A DNA stretch of 5,672 bases from Gemmatimonadota bacterium (lineage in GTDB: Bacteria; Latescibacterota; UBA2968; UBA8231): contig JAPOZF010000023.1 of the NCBI GenBank assembly GCA_026706165.1, forward strand, positions 8,129-13,800, read 5' to 3'. Position numbers and translations under genes: made by a program. Shown here one piece after another: positions 5,652 to 5,672 of the stretch (position 1 is its first letter; the number at the start of each line of letters is the position of its first letter). Under the pieces are notes generated by a model. It was not told the DNA's origin, did no database searches, and saw only the letters and a list, made by a program, of their open reading frames with translations.

Positions 5652-5672
5652 CAGCCGGGTTGGCAGGGCCAG
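5606..5672. repeat. Perfect 28-bp inverted repeat at the window end
   Basis: Left arm 5606-5633 (CTGGCCCTG to GGCAGTTC) is the exact reverse complement of right arm 5645-5672. The 11-nt centre ACCCGAAGGGG can itself pair as CCC-GAA-GGG. The whole 67 nt can fold into one long hairpin with no mismatch in the arms. The right arm ends on the last base of the window, so the palindrome may continue beyond it. No T-run is visible. It could be a repeat element, a structured RNA, or a fold-back artefact. Confidence 0.9.

Noticed and set aside
5493..5672. Integron attC site
   Set aside because: The palindromes lack the conserved GTTRRRY and RYYYAAC core ends, and there is no integrase or gene cassette layout.

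Overview
The window is 5,672 bases of GC-rich bacterial chromosome holding six protein genes. One is cut by the left edge. The right edge is a short repeat-rich intergenic tract. The sequence does not fix the taxon. High GC, a long plant/cyanobacterial-type IspH, a unimodular QueF and a DUF5343-like protein fit a GC-rich environmental lineage such as Acidobacteriota or Desulfobacterota, but this is a guess. Nothing marks the window as phage or plasmid: there is no transposase, integrase, tRNA, rRNA or CRISPR array.

Layout from left to right: (1) the 3' end of a fumarylacetoacetate hydrolase (FAH) family gene on +; (2) ispH (lytB) on -, converging on it with only 4 nt between the stop codons; (3) a divergent intergenic region of about 215 nt; (4) a + strand run of queC, a dimethylformamidase-like gene, queF and a DUF5343-like gene; (5) a strong intrinsic terminator after the DUF5343-like gene; (6) two 65-nt repeat copies spaced 94 nt apart, the second running into a perfect 28-bp inverted repeat that ends on the last base of the window.

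IspH catalyses the last step of the MEP isoprenoid pathway. QueC makes preQ0 and QueF reduces it to preQ1, so the + strand run carries two steps of queuosine precursor synthesis. QueD, QueE and Tgt are not in the window. A 535-residue protein with the C-terminal domain of the N,N-dimethylformamidase large subunit lies between queC and queF, 5 nt after the queC stop. Its role there is unknown, and it is the most interesting genetic context in the window. The DUF5343-like protein is a soluble two-module protein joined by a low-complexity Arg/Glu/Ser/Gly linker, and its function is not known.

The points most worth a second look are the amide-hydrolase-like gene inside the queuosine run, the tandem structured repeat and terminal palindrome (possibly a fold-back or contig-end artefact), and the uncharacterised DUF5343-like protein.
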